Both the position numbers and the translations under genes were made by a program. A DNA stretch of 64,000 nt, from contig JAFTZF010000001.1 in assembly GCA_017464645.1 (NCBI GenBank), positions 3,619-67,618 on the forward strand. The letters run 5' to 3'. Positions within the stretch are counted from its first letter, which is position 1; the number at the start of each line of letters is the position of its first letter. Source of the DNA: Lachnospiraceae bacterium. GTDB taxonomy: Bacteria > Bacillota_A > Clostridia > Lachnospirales > Lachnospiraceae. The notes under the pieces are model-generated. The model saw only the letters and a program-made list of their open reading frames with translations. It was not told the DNA's origin and searched no databases. Shown in pieces: positions 50,931 through 59,524 of this stretch.

Positions 50931-52334
50931 ATGAACGAACTGACCATTCACTTAAGCCCCAAGAGCAATGTGCCCATGTATGAGCAGCTCTACGAATATA
51001 TCAAAGAGGATATTCAGCAGGGACGGCTGATAGCCGGCAAGCGTCTGCCGGCCAGCAGAGCTTTATCCCGGTATCTGGATGTGAGCCGGAGCACGGTAGA
51101 TCTGGCTTACCAGCAGCTGCTGTCTGAAGGATATATCGAAGCGGTTCCCCGTAAGGGCTATTATGTATGTCAGATTGAAGAATTATATCATATAGCAAAG
51201 ACTCAGACTCCTCCCGCAGAGACACCAAAGCGGGAGGAGTATTCCTATTTGTACGATTTTTCCCCCAGCGGTATTGACCTGGACAGTTTTCCCTACAGTG
51301 CCTGGCGGAAAATTACAAAGAATACGATTCTGGATGACAACAAGGAGATGTTTCAGCTGGGAGACCCTAAGGGGGACCTGGAGCTGCGGGAGACCATTTG
51401 CAGCTATCTGCACCAGGCCCGGGGCGTCAACTGTACGCCGGAGCAGGTGATCGTGGGCGCCGGAAATGACTATCTGCAGCTGCTGCTATCCGCTGTCCTG
51501 GGTACCAACCACCGGATCATCATGGAAAATCCCACCTATCAGCACGCCAGAAGGATTTTTGAGCAGCTGGGCTATGAGGTGGCCACAGTTTCCATGGACA
51601 GCCAGGGCATGGACATGGAAGAGCTGCGCCGCAGCGGCGGAAACATTGCCTATGTGATGCCTTCCCACCAATTTCCCCTGGGAATCGTCATGTCCATCAA
51701 GCGGCGGCTGGAGCTGCTGGCCTGGGCAAGTGAGGCAGAGGGCCGCTACATCATTGAGGATGATTACGACAGTGAGTTTCGATACAAAGGAAAGCCCATT
51801 CCGGCTTTGCAGGGAAGTGATGTGAAAGGCCGGGTCATTTATCTGGGAACCTTCAGTAAATCTATTGCACCGGCTATTCGTATCAGCTATCTGGTATTGC
51901 CCCAGGGACTCCTCCGGCAGTGCAAGCAGGCTTTGTCCCGGTTTTCCTCTACTGTGTCCCGCATCGACCAGACTATTTTGAACAGCTTCATCAAAGAGGG
52001 CTATTACGAGCGGCACCTGAATAAAATGCGCGGGATTTACAGGCGCAAGCACGATGTGTTGCTGGGCTGTATGAAGCAGCTGGGTTCCATCTGCCGCATT
52101 GAGGGAGAATACGCGGGCGTACATATCCTGGTGGAGTTTACAAACGGGATGACAGAGCAGGAGGCTATCGAGCGGGCCCGGTCTGTGGGTGTGAAGGTAT
52201 ATCCCCTGTCGGATTATTACCGGGCTGGAGCGGAGAATCCCTCGCTTTATCGGGTGCTTATGGGATACGCGGTGCTGACGGAAAAACAGATCGAAGAAGC
52301 AGTAGAGCGATTGAAAAAAGTGTGGTTAAAGTAA
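50931..52334 (+). CDS. MocR-family regulator (GntR helix-turn-helix plus aminotransferase)
   Basis: 467 residues. GntR-type winged helix at about 1-75 (MYEQLYEYIKEDIQQGRL, LPASRALSRYLDVSRSTV). A fold-type I aminotransferase domain fills about 110-467, with the PLP lysine in GTFSKSIAPAIRISYLV and the EDDYDSEFRY segment. Such proteins (PdxR, GabR) sense PLP or amino compounds and control neighbouring metabolic genes. No pyridoxal synthesis or GABA genes are adjacent. It may act on the DUF4886 gene 11 bases downstream or on distant targets. Confidence 0.92.
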   Translation: MNELTIHLSPKSNVPMYEQLYEYIKEDIQQGRLIAGKRLPASRALSRYLDVSRSTVDLAYQQLLSEGYIEAVPRKGYYVCQIEELYHIAKTQTPPAETPKREEYSYLYDFSPSGIDLDSFPYSAWRKITKNTILDDNKEMFQLGDPKGDLELRETICSYLHQARGVNCTPEQVIVGAGNDYLQLLLSAVLGTNHRIIMENPTYQHARRIFEQLGYEVATVSMDSQGMDMEELRRSGGNIAYVMPSHQFPLGIVMSIKRRLELLAWASEAEGRYIIEDDYDSEFRYKGKPIPALQGSDVKGRVIYLGTFSKSIAPAIRISYLVLPQGLLRQCKQALSRFSSTVSRIDQTILNSFIKEGYYERHLNKMRGIYRRKHDVLLGCMKQLGSICRIEGEYAGVHILVEFTNGMTEQEAIERARSVGVKVYPLSDYYRAGAENPSLYRVLMGYAVLTEKQIEEAVERLKKVWLK

Positions 52335-52345
52335 GGAGGAAATAA

Positions 52346-53086
52346 ATGAAAACAATCAGCGTTCTCTCTATTGGAAATAGTTTCAGCCAGGATGCCCAGA
52401 GATACCTGCACGATCTGGCAAAAAAAGAAGGCGTAAGTCTGGAAGCGGTAAACCTGTATATCGGAGGCTGCTCTTTGGAGCACCATTTCCGCAATATGCT
52501 GGGCGATAAGAAGGAATACCATTTAGAGATAAACGGACATGATGCCAATGGTTTTCGGACAAGTATAAAGGAGGCTCTTTTGGCCCGGTCCTGGGACTAT
52601 GTTACAGTCCAGCAGGCCAGCCATCATTCCTATCAGGAATGGACTTATCAGCCTTACATGGGAGAATTGGTAAACTATATCCGCAGGATGTGCCCTCAGA
52701 CTAAGGTTCTGGTTCACCAGACCTGGGGCTATGAAAGCGGAAGCCAGCGGCTTATGGATCAGGGTTTTGAGACCTATGAAGAGATGTTTGCAGAGGTAAA
52801 GGGCTGCTATCAAAAGGCTGCCAGAGAGGTGCAGGCGGACGGAATTTTGCCCTGCGGTGAGGCATTTGCATATGCTTTGCAGCATGGCATTGGAAAAGTC
52901 CATCGAGATACCTTCCACGCCAGTATGGGAGTCGGAAGGCTGATCCTGGCTATGGTGTGGTATGGATATCTCACCGGAAACCCGGTAGACTCCATTGATT
53001 TTAGGGATCTGGATCGGGAAGTCAGGGAAGAAGAGTATGCGATCGCCAAAGAAGCAGTGAAATTTGCACTGGCACAGAATAATTAA
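52346..53086 (+). CDS. DUF4886 (SGNH-hydrolase-like) protein
   Basis: 246 residues. The start LSIGNSFSQDAQRYLHDLA carries the GNS block-I nucleophile of SGNH hydrolases; a C-terminal DTFHASMGVGR segment supplies the likely catalytic Asp/His. The YIGGCSLEHH and HQTWGYE segments are typical of DUF4886. Substrate unknown; esterase or acetyl-hydrolase activity on sugars is plausible. No signal peptide. AAGGAGG precedes the ATG and the gene is probably cotranscribed with the MocR regulator. Confidence 0.83.
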   Translation: MKTISVLSIGNSFSQDAQRYLHDLAKKEGVSLEAVNLYIGGCSLEHHFRNMLGDKKEYHLEINGHDANGFRTSIKEALLARSWDYVTVQQASHHSYQEWTYQPYMGELVNYIRRMCPQTKVLVHQTWGYESGSQRLMDQGFETYEEMFAEVKGCYQKAAREVQADGILPCGEAFAYALQHGIGKVHRDTFHASMGVGRLILAMVWYGYLTGNPVDSIDFRDLDREVREEEYAIAKEAVKFALAQNN

Positions 53087-53094
53087 CAAGAAAA

Positions 53095-53141
53095 GAAAAA
53101 AGAGCCGTGGCCCGTTGGTATAAAACCCGTGGGCAACGGCT
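53095..53141 (-). terminator. Terminator downstream of the 53161 gene
   Basis: Minus strand: AGCCGT-T-GCCC ... GGGC-C-ACGGCT, followed by a T-run. The hairpin may also stop transcripts from the DUF4886 gene on the plus strand. Confidence 0.7.
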
Positions 53142-53160
53142 TCTTTGTTGCTGCAAAAGG

Positions 53161-53508
53161 TTATTCGGACAGCTCTTCTGCAATTTCTTCTGCCATTTCA
53201 GCAGCCTCTTCTTTTACTTCTTCTACAATCTCAGCAGCTTCTTCCTTTATTTCAGCGGCAGCCTCGGTAACCTTTTCAGCCAGAGTCTCAGCGGGGGTAT
53301 CCGCAGCAGGAGTAGTGCCTAAGGAAACATAGCCACGCTTGGAAGAAATGTCTTCGTCCAGGTCTTCATCGAAATCCTCTTCAAAGTCCTCATCGAAATC
53401 TTCCAGTTCCGGATCTGCTGCAAAGAATTTTTTGTAAAGAGCATAGGCAGCTACTGCAATACCACCGATAACAGCTGTGGTTGTAAGAAATCTACCAAAT
53501 TTTTTCAT
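53161..53508 (-). CDS. Membrane-anchored acidic low-complexity protein
   Basis: 115 residues: one N-terminal membrane helix (TTTAVIGGIAVAAYALYKKFF), a run of Asp/Glu/Phe (DEDFEEDFDEDLDED), then a long Ala/Glu heptad-like helix (EIKEEAAEIVEEVKEEAAEM). The N-terminus resembles YtxH-like envelope proteins. The acidic helix may bind cations or form a coiled coil. AGGAG lies before the ATG. It is monocistronic. No enzyme function is expected. Confidence 0.75.
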   Translation of the reverse strand: MKKFGRFLTTTAVIGGIAVAAYALYKKFFAADPELEDFDEDFEEDFDEDLDEDISSKRGYVSLGTTPAADTPAETLAEKVTEAAAEIKEEAAEIVEEVKEEAAEMAEEIAEELSE

Positions 53509-53764
53509 GGATAAAACTCCTTTCTATTCTTCCTTTTTTATCTGTTGAAAACAGTTTCTTTTCTCAATGGAAATATACTATATTGTAATACGAAATACAG
53601 CAAAAAGAAAGAAAATTTTAATAAAAATTTTGTTGTTTTTCTATAAAAAGTATATTACTCTAGTAGAGAAGGGTGCAAAGTTTATCCTTATTTTTTTCGG
53701 TTTTGATGAATTTTATTCAATAGATACAGTCAGAGCACGATTCGTGTGTGGAGAGGATTAAAAA

Positions 53765-54391
53765 ATGAAACAGATTATTTTGGCTTCGGCTTCCCCCAGG
53801 AGGAAAGAACTGCTGGGCCTTTTGAATACAGAATTTCAAATTTTTCCAGCTGTGGGAGAGGAAGTTTTGACAACCAGTGACCCGGCCCGGGCAGTGCAGG
53901 AGCTTTCCGGTCAGAAGGCCCGGGAGGTAGCCTGTAGAATTTTCGCAGAGACAGAAGGAGAAGTCCTTGTTATAGGTGCGGATACCGTGGTGGCTCTGGA
54001 TGGAGAGATTTTAGGAAAGCCGGGCAGCTTGGAGGAGGCTTTTTCCATGATTGAGAAGCTTCAGGGGCGTACCCACAGTGTGTTCACCGGTGTGACCGTG
54101 ATTGACAGAGATGTCTCAGGGCAGGAACGGAGCCGCACCTTTGCAGAGGAAACTTTTGTTACGGTATCACCCATGACGGAAACACAGATCTGGACTTATG
54201 TAAACCGTGGAGAATCTCTGGACAAGGCCGGAGCCTATGGGATTCAGGGCGTGTTCGGCGCGTTTGTGGAAAGCATTCAGGGAGACTACAACAATGTGGT
54301 GGGTCTGCCTGTGTCCCGGCTTTACCGGGAATTATATGACATGGGAGTAGATTTGCTGGCAACCGCAGAAGCTAAAACAGGACAGGCTTAG
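53765..54391 (+). CDS. maf: Maf-family nucleoside triphosphate pyrophosphatase
   Basis: 208 residues. The family start ILASASPRRKELL is complete, followed by ADTVVALDGEILGKP and the YGIQGVFGAFVESIQGDYNNVVGLP motif near the C-terminus. It removes non-canonical dTTP/UTP/CTP-type nucleotides from the pool. It leads a run of seven co-directional genes reaching the foldase gene. The 256 bases upstream are AT-rich and hold no convincing gene; an open frame there (53567-53761) looks spurious. Confidence 0.94.
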   Translation: MKQIILASASPRRKELLGLLNTEFQIFPAVGEEVLTTSDPARAVQELSGQKAREVACRIFAETEGEVLVIGADTVVALDGEILGKPGSLEEAFSMIEKLQGRTHSVFTGVTVIDRDVSGQERSRTFAEETFVTVSPMTETQIWTYVNRGESLDKAGAYGIQGVFGAFVESIQGDYNNVVGLPVSRLYRELYDMGVDLLATAEAKTGQA

Positions 54392-54409
54392 AGCAGGAGG
54401 AATGGACGG

Positions 54410-55063
54410 ATGATAAAAGCTTGCATTTTTGATTTGGATGGAACTCTTTGTGACAGTGTGGTTTCCATCGGGACCTGTGTGAACCATGTGCTGGAAGAGT
54501 TTTCACTGCCTCAGATAGAGATGGAGAAGTATAAGATCTTTGTGGGGGATGGTGTGCATCAGCTGATTGTACGGGCCCTGGCATATGTGAAGGCGGATGA
54601 GGCGCTGGTAGAGCCGGTGCAGAAGCGATATCTGGAGCGGTTTCAGGAGGAATGCCTGTATGAGGTGCGCCCCTATGAAGGCATCCGGGACATGCTGCAG
54701 GCCATTCGGGAGAGAGGCATTCCTATGGCAGTATTGTCCAACAAGCCCCATGAGAATACAAAGAAAGTGATTGCCGCGCTTTTTGGAGAGGATTTGTTTA
54801 CCCTGGTGCGGGGACAGCAGGCAGGAGTTCCCAGAAAGCCGGATCCGGCGGGAGCCCTTCTGGAGGCACGGGAGCTGGGTGCAGCGCCCGAGGAATGTCT
54901 GTATGTGGGTGATACTGCCACAGACATGCAGACAGGCAATACAGCAGGCATGCAGACCGTTGGTGTGCTGTGGGGCTTTCGGGACCGACAGGAGCTTAAG
55001 GAAAGCGGGGCCAAGCATATCATCGGGCAGCCCATGGAGCTGATTGGCCTGCTGCATTTATAG
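54410..55063 (+). CDS. HAD-family phosphatase, phosphoglycolate-phosphatase-like
   Basis: 217 residues. HAD motifs: I FDLDGTLCDS at residue 6, II VLSNKP near 106, III Lys in RKPDPAG, IV VGDTATDMQTG. The helical cap between motifs I and II is of the PGP/beta-phosphoglucomutase type. It probably clears a phosphorylated metabolite such as 2-phosphoglycolate; the substrate is not fixed. It follows maf by 18 bases and precedes a second HAD gene. Confidence 0.9.
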   Translation: MIKACIFDLDGTLCDSVVSIGTCVNHVLEEFSLPQIEMEKYKIFVGDGVHQLIVRALAYVKADEALVEPVQKRYLERFQEECLYEVRPYEGIRDMLQAIRERGIPMAVLSNKPHENTKKVIAALFGEDLFTLVRGQQAGVPRKPDPAGALLEARELGAAPEECLYVGDTATDMQTGNTAGMQTVGVLWGFRDRQELKESGAKHIIGQPMELIGLLHL

Positions 55064-55075
55064 GAGAACAGTATT

Positions 55076-55873
55076 ATGAGTATTAAGTTGGTTGTAACAG
55101 ACATTGACGGAACCCTGCTTCCGGAAGGAACAGATAAGATCAACCCGGCTATGTTTGAGGCGATTTTGCAGTTAAAGGAAAAGGGCATTGTGTTTGCGGG
55201 AGCCAGCGGCCGCCAGTTTCACAGCATGGAGACTCTTTTTGAGCCGGTAAAAAAGGACATGATCTTTATTGCGGAGAATGGAGCCTATATTCACTGCCGC
55301 GGCGTAGATATCCAGGAGTGGGTTATGAGTCGGAAGCAGGTGGTGCGCCTGGTGGAGCAGCTGCGAAAGGTTCCCGGCGGCTGCATTACCCTGAATGCCA
55401 AGGATGCCTTTTATGTGGAGCACGAGGATCTAAAATTTCTGGATCTGATTTCAAACGGCTATCACAATCTGGTCTATCAGGTGGATGATGTGCTGGCAGT
55501 GGATACGGAAGTGATCAAGGTTTCTCTATACATGGAGAAGGGCATCGAAGAGATGGCAAAGGAAATCGTGCCTCAATGGGAGGATACCTTTACCTGTGCC
55601 ATCGCAGGTGATATCTGGCTGGATTTTATGCATGCAAAGGCAAATAAGGGCAATGCACTGAAATCCGTACAGAAGACCCTTTCCATTTTGCCGGAAGAGA
55701 CCATGGCTTTTGGAGATAATTTAAATGATATTGCCATGCTGCAGTGCGCAGGGGAGAGCTATGCCGTGGGCAATGCCAGAAAAGAAGTAAAAGCAGTGGC
55801 AAAGCATGTGGCGGACACCAATGTAAATGACGGTGTGCTGAAGGTGATCCGCACCTTGTTGGAGACAGAATAG
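55076..55873 (+). CDS. Cof-type HAD-IIB hydrolase
   Basis: 265 residues. Motif I is VVTDIDGTLLPEG, motif II is FAGASGR, and motif III/IV include KANKGNALKSV and FGDNLNDIAML. The large C2B cap lies between residues about 85 and 190. Members dephosphorylate sugar phosphates, FMN or PLP. It is cotranscribed with the preceding HAD gene, and the pair may have complementary substrates. Confidence 0.92.
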   Translation: MSIKLVVTDIDGTLLPEGTDKINPAMFEAILQLKEKGIVFAGASGRQFHSMETLFEPVKKDMIFIAENGAYIHCRGVDIQEWVMSRKQVVRLVEQLRKVPGGCITLNAKDAFYVEHEDLKFLDLISNGYHNLVYQVDDVLAVDTEVIKVSLYMEKGIEEMAKEIVPQWEDTFTCAIAGDIWLDFMHAKANKGNALKSVQKTLSILPEETMAFGDNLNDIAMLQCAGESYAVGNARKEVKAVAKHVADTNVNDGVLKVIRTLLETE

Positions 55874-55891
55874 ATACAGGAGGTTTTGGTC

Positions 55892-56149
55892 ATGGGAGAG
55901 TATTCCGATCGTTGTTTGGAGATGTTTTTAAAGAAGCAGGGCCAGCTCTTTGATGAGCCGGTGGCAGAGACCCCGGAAGAAGCAGAAGAATTTCTGGAGG
56001 ACTGCATGGCTGTAGTGGTAAAGTCCAAGAAGGAAGTCATGGCTTATCTGGAAGAAGCCGGTCTGGATTTGAGCGAAGCAGAGGATCTGGAAGATATTGC
56101 AGAGGTGTTTGATCTGGAGGATGGCACCTATTTGATCGTAGAAGCTTAA
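55892..56149 (+). CDS. Small acidic protein of unknown function
   Basis: 85 residues from ATG 55892, which has AGGAGG 8 bases before it; the TTG at 55886 is too close to that site. The protein is acidic and helical, with AETPEEAEEFLEDCMAVVV and a C-terminal VFDLEDGTYLIVEA strand. Embedded in the maf-sbcCD run with spacing under 20 bases on both sides, so it is expressed with the exonuclease. No family recognised. Confidence 0.75.
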   Translation: MGEYSDRCLEMFLKKQGQLFDEPVAETPEEAEEFLEDCMAVVVKSKKEVMAYLEEAGLDLSEAEDLEDIAEVFDLEDGTYLIVEA

Positions 56150-56164
56150 GGAGGCAATGAGCCT

Positions 56165-57286
56165 ATGAGATTTATGCACCTGTCGGATCTGCATCTGGGA
56201 AAAGTGGTGGGAGGTTTCTCCATGCTGGAGGACCAGGCCCATATGCTGAAGCAGATCGTGGAGTATGCCCAGAAGGAGCAGGTGGATGCCGTGGTGGTGG
56301 CAGGAGATGTGTATGACCGCTCGGTGCCCCCGGCCCAGGCAGTGCAGCTGCTGGATGCTTTTTTAAGTGCATTGATCGAAAAGAAAATCCGGGTGTTGTT
56401 GATCGCCGGGAATCATGACAGCGCAGAGCGTCTTTCCTTTGCGGGAGAGATTCTGGAGAAGCAGGGGCTTACCATTGCGGGAAAGGCCCAGTCGCCCTTG
56501 AAAAAAGTTACTTTTCAGGACCCGTATGGAGAAGTGACTTTTTTCTTGCTGCCCTTCGTGAAGCCTTTGGCAGAGAATACCCAGCAGCTGGTGGACCAGC
56601 TGCTGGCAGGGGAAGAGATCGACCGGGCGAAGCGAAATGTGTGCGTGGCCCATTTATTTGTGACGGCCTCCGGGTCTGAGCCGGAGCGGTCAGATTCCGA
56701 GAGCTGCCTGTATGTGGGCGGCTTGGACAACGTGGATGCCTCCAGCTTTTCGGCCTTTGATTATACGGCCCTGGGCCACATTCACAAGTCTCAGCGGATG
56801 GGACAGGGAAACGTGATCTACGGCGGCTCTCTGCTGAAATATTCCTTTTCAGAGGTACTGCAGGACAAACGGGTGCCGGTGGTGGAATTAAAAGAAAAAG
56901 GAAACATAGAAATAGATTGGGTGAAATTTGCGCCCTTGCATGACATGCGCAAAATCAGGGGACGGCTGGAGGAGCTGCTGCGGGAAGATGTGATCGCGCT
57001 GGCAGATCCCATGGATTACCTGTGCGTGGAGCTGACCAACGAGGAGGAGCTTATCGACCCCATGGGTCAGCTGCGCAGTGTGTATCCCAATGTAATGCAG
57101 ATGATCTTGCAGAAAAATCAGAATCGGGAGCTGGAGTACAGCCGGGTTCATGTGCAGGAGCAGAAGAAATCTCTGCCGGAGCTGTACGAAGAGTTTTTTG
57201 AGGATGTAACGGGGCGGGAGCTGGATGAGAATCGGCGCCAGGTGGTATTGGATGTGGCCGGAAAGGCAGGAGGAGTAGAAGAATGA
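56165..57286 (+). CDS. sbcD: Exonuclease subunit SbcD
   Basis: 373-residue Mre11-type metallophosphatase. Phosphoesterase motifs: MHLSDLHLGK (D-x-H), VAGDVYDR, AGNHDSAERL, VAHLFV and LGHIHKSQ. The C-terminal part contacts SbcC. With SbcC it trims DNA hairpins and protein-blocked ends, supporting replication and repair. AAGGAGG precedes the ATG. The stop overlaps the sbcC start (ATGA). Confidence 0.96.
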   Translation: MRFMHLSDLHLGKVVGGFSMLEDQAHMLKQIVEYAQKEQVDAVVVAGDVYDRSVPPAQAVQLLDAFLSALIEKKIRVLLIAGNHDSAERLSFAGEILEKQGLTIAGKAQSPLKKVTFQDPYGEVTFFLLPFVKPLAENTQQLVDQLLAGEEIDRAKRNVCVAHLFVTASGSEPERSDSESCLYVGGLDNVDASSFSAFDYTALGHIHKSQRMGQGNVIYGGSLLKYSFSEVLQDKRVPVVELKEKGNIEIDWVKFAPLHDMRKIRGRLEELLREDVIALADPMDYLCVELTNEEELIDPMGQLRSVYPNVMQMILQKNQNRELEYSRVHVQEQKKSLPELYEEFFEDVTGRELDENRRQVVLDVAGKAGGVEE

Positions 57287-59493
57287 GACCGAAACGACTG
57301 CAGGTCAGTGCCTGGGGGCCCTATGCAGGCCAGGTGACCATAGATTTTGAACAGGTGACCCGGGAAGGGATCTATCTCATTACCGGTCCTACCGGTGCGG
57401 GAAAAACGGCTCTTTTTGATGCCATCGCATTCGCTCTTTACGGAAATGTAAGCGGCCAGGTGCGGGAAAAGGACAGTCTGCGCAGTGATTTTGCAGATGT
57501 GAACCAGCCCACCTTTGCAGAGCTTTCTTTTTCCCACAAGGGAAAAGAATATGTGATCCGCCGGAGCCCTCGATATGAGAGGCCAAAGAAGCGGGGCGAG
57601 GGCGTGATGATGGAGCCCGAGACCGCCTATCTGCAGGGAGAGGACGGCCTCCTGGTGCAAGGAGCCTCTGAGGTCACTGAGCAGGTGAGAAGCCTGCTGG
57701 GACTGGACTATCGCCAGTTTAAGCAGCTGTCCATGATTGCCCAGGGAGAATTTATGGAGCTGTTGACAGCCTCCTCCAAGGAACGGACCCAGATTTTGCG
57801 GGACGTGTTCGGTACAGAGCAGTACGAACGGTTTCAGCAGCTGCTGACAGAGCGGGCAAAAGAATTGTATGTGCAGATCCAGGAGCAGCGCCACCGCATG
57901 GAAGAGGCGGTAGGAGCTGTACTGGATGAATCTCCCCGCTGGCAGGAGCTGGCTCAGGGGCCGAATTATGCCTGGGGCCGGATTCTGGAGTATCTAAAGG
58001 AGAGCCAAAAACAGGAGAAAAAAGAGATCGCCAGTCTGGAGAAACAGATTCTGCAGCTGGAGGAAAGCTATAAAGAATTGGTAGAAGCAGTGTCTGCCGC
58101 CCGGGTTCAGGGGCAGCAGCTGGAAGCGTACAGACAGGCCCTGCTGCAGCTGAAGCAGCTGGAGGAGAAGAAGCCTGCAGTAGAAGCGAAAAAAGAGGAG
58201 CTGCAGCTGTGGAAAAAGGCGGCGCCTCTGCGGGTATATCTTCAGGAAAAGGCGAAGCTTCGCTGCCAGCAGGAGGAATATTTGCAGGCAGACGGGGCAT
58301 ACCAAAAAGAAAAGCAGCAGTATGAGCGGCTGGATGACCTGCATAGGAAAGCAGCGGCAGGCATTTTGGCCAGTGACCTTGCAGAGGGGCAGCCCTGTCC
58401 CGTGTGCGGTTCCCTGCAGCATCCCAGGAAGGCTCAGCTGCCGGCGGAGGTGGCCACAGAGAGCCAGCTGAAGGCCATGAAGCAGAGCTGTGAGAAAAAG
58501 GCCCGGGAGACCTCCCGCCTGCAGGAGCAGTGCGCGGGAGCCTATGGCAGACTTCAGCTGCAGGAGCAGCAGTTAAAGGAGCAGGTGCCGGAGCTCTCGG
58601 ATGAAGCCGGCAGAAAGCAGCTACTCATGCTGGCAAAGCAGCCCCAGCCGGACACCGCAGGTATGGAAGAACAGATCATCCGGTTTGAAGCCCAGCTGCA
58701 GCGGCAGCAGGAGCGGCTTCAGCAGCTGGAGCAGGAAAATAAACAGCTGACCCGGGAGCGGCAGCCGGAAGAGGCTTTTGCGGAATTTCGACTGGAACTG
58801 CAAAAAAAGGAAGAACAATTGCAGTCCCTGGAGACAGACCGCAGAGCATTGCATCAGAAAAAGGAGCGGCTGGCAGCTAAGAACCTTTCCAATCAGCGGG
58901 CCTTTGCATCCCTCCAGGAGCGCTCCGGCAAACGGGAAGCCCTGGAGCAGCAGTACGGGGTGGTCAGTGATCTGGAAAAGGCCGCCAAGGGACAGAATCC
59001 CAAGCGTCTGGTGTTTGAGCAGTATGTACTGGCGGGATTTTTCGAGGAGATCCTGGCGGCAGCCAACCAGCGGCTCCAGCGGATGACAGAAGGGCGCTAT
59101 TTACTGTCCAGAGCTCGTCAGGTGTCCGATGCCAGGACCAAGGAGAGCATGGAACTGCAGGTGCTGGATGCCTATACAGGCAAATACCGGTCAGCCAAGA
59201 CCCTGTCCGGAGGAGAATCCTTCAAGGCGGCTCTGTCCATGGCCCTTGGCATGTCGGATGTGATCCAGGCCTATGCCGGCGGTATCGAGATCGAAGCGCT
59301 GTTTTTGGACGAGGGCTTTGGCACCCTGGATCAGGAGTCCCTGGATCAGGCCATTCATGTGCTCATGTCCCTGAGTTCAGGCCGGCGCAGTATTGGGATC
59401 ATCTCCCATGTGGGTGAGTTAAAGGAGCGGATTTCCAGACAGATCGTGGTGGAAAAGACCAATCAGGGAAGTCTGGTATCTCTGCAGTATTAA
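57283..59493 (+). CDS. sbcC: Exonuclease subunit SbcC (short coiled-coil form)
   Basis: 736 residues, Rad50-type ATPase. Walker A TGPTGAGKTALFDAI is near 35. The Gln-rich coiled coil runs from about 180 to 570, interrupted by the zinc hook QPCPVCGS near 371. The signature LSGGESFKAALSMALG and Walker B ALFLDEGFGTLD are near the end. It is clearly shorter than the roughly 1050 residues of E. coli SbcC, because of a shorter coiled coil; the ends and motifs are complete. It acts with SbcD, overlapping by 4 bases. Confidence 0.95.
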   Translation: MRPKRLQVSAWGPYAGQVTIDFEQVTREGIYLITGPTGAGKTALFDAIAFALYGNVSGQVREKDSLRSDFADVNQPTFAELSFSHKGKEYVIRRSPRYERPKKRGEGVMMEPETAYLQGEDGLLVQGASEVTEQVRSLLGLDYRQFKQLSMIAQGEFMELLTASSKERTQILRDVFGTEQYERFQQLLTERAKELYVQIQEQRHRMEEAVGAVLDESPRWQELAQGPNYAWGRILEYLKESQKQEKKEIASLEKQILQLEESYKELVEAVSAARVQGQQLEAYRQALLQLKQLEEKKPAVEAKKEELQLWKKAAPLRVYLQEKAKLRCQQEEYLQADGAYQKEKQQYERLDDLHRKAAAGILASDLAEGQPCPVCGSLQHPRKAQLPAEVATESQLKAMKQSCEKKARETSRLQEQCAGAYGRLQLQEQQLKEQVPELSDEAGRKQLLMLAKQPQPDTAGMEEQIIRFEAQLQRQQERLQQLEQENKQLTRERQPEEAFAEFRLELQKKEEQLQSLETDRRALHQKKERLAAKNLSNQRAFASLQERSGKREALEQQYGVVSDLEKAAKGQNPKRLVFEQYVLAGFFEEILAAANQRLQRMTEGRYLLSRARQVSDARTKESMELQVLDAYTGKYRSAKTLSGGESFKAALSMALGMSDVIQAYAGGIEIEALFLDEGFGTLDQESLDQAIHVLMSLSSGRRSIGIISHVGELKERISRQIVVEKTNQGSLVSLQY

Positions 59494-59524
59494 AGATTTA
59501 GGAAGTTAAGAAAGAGAACAGAGC

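Noticed and set aside
53567..53761. 64-residue open frame before maf
   Set aside because: AT-rich Lys/Ile/Phe run with no good ribosome site, ending at the maf start; looks like chance.
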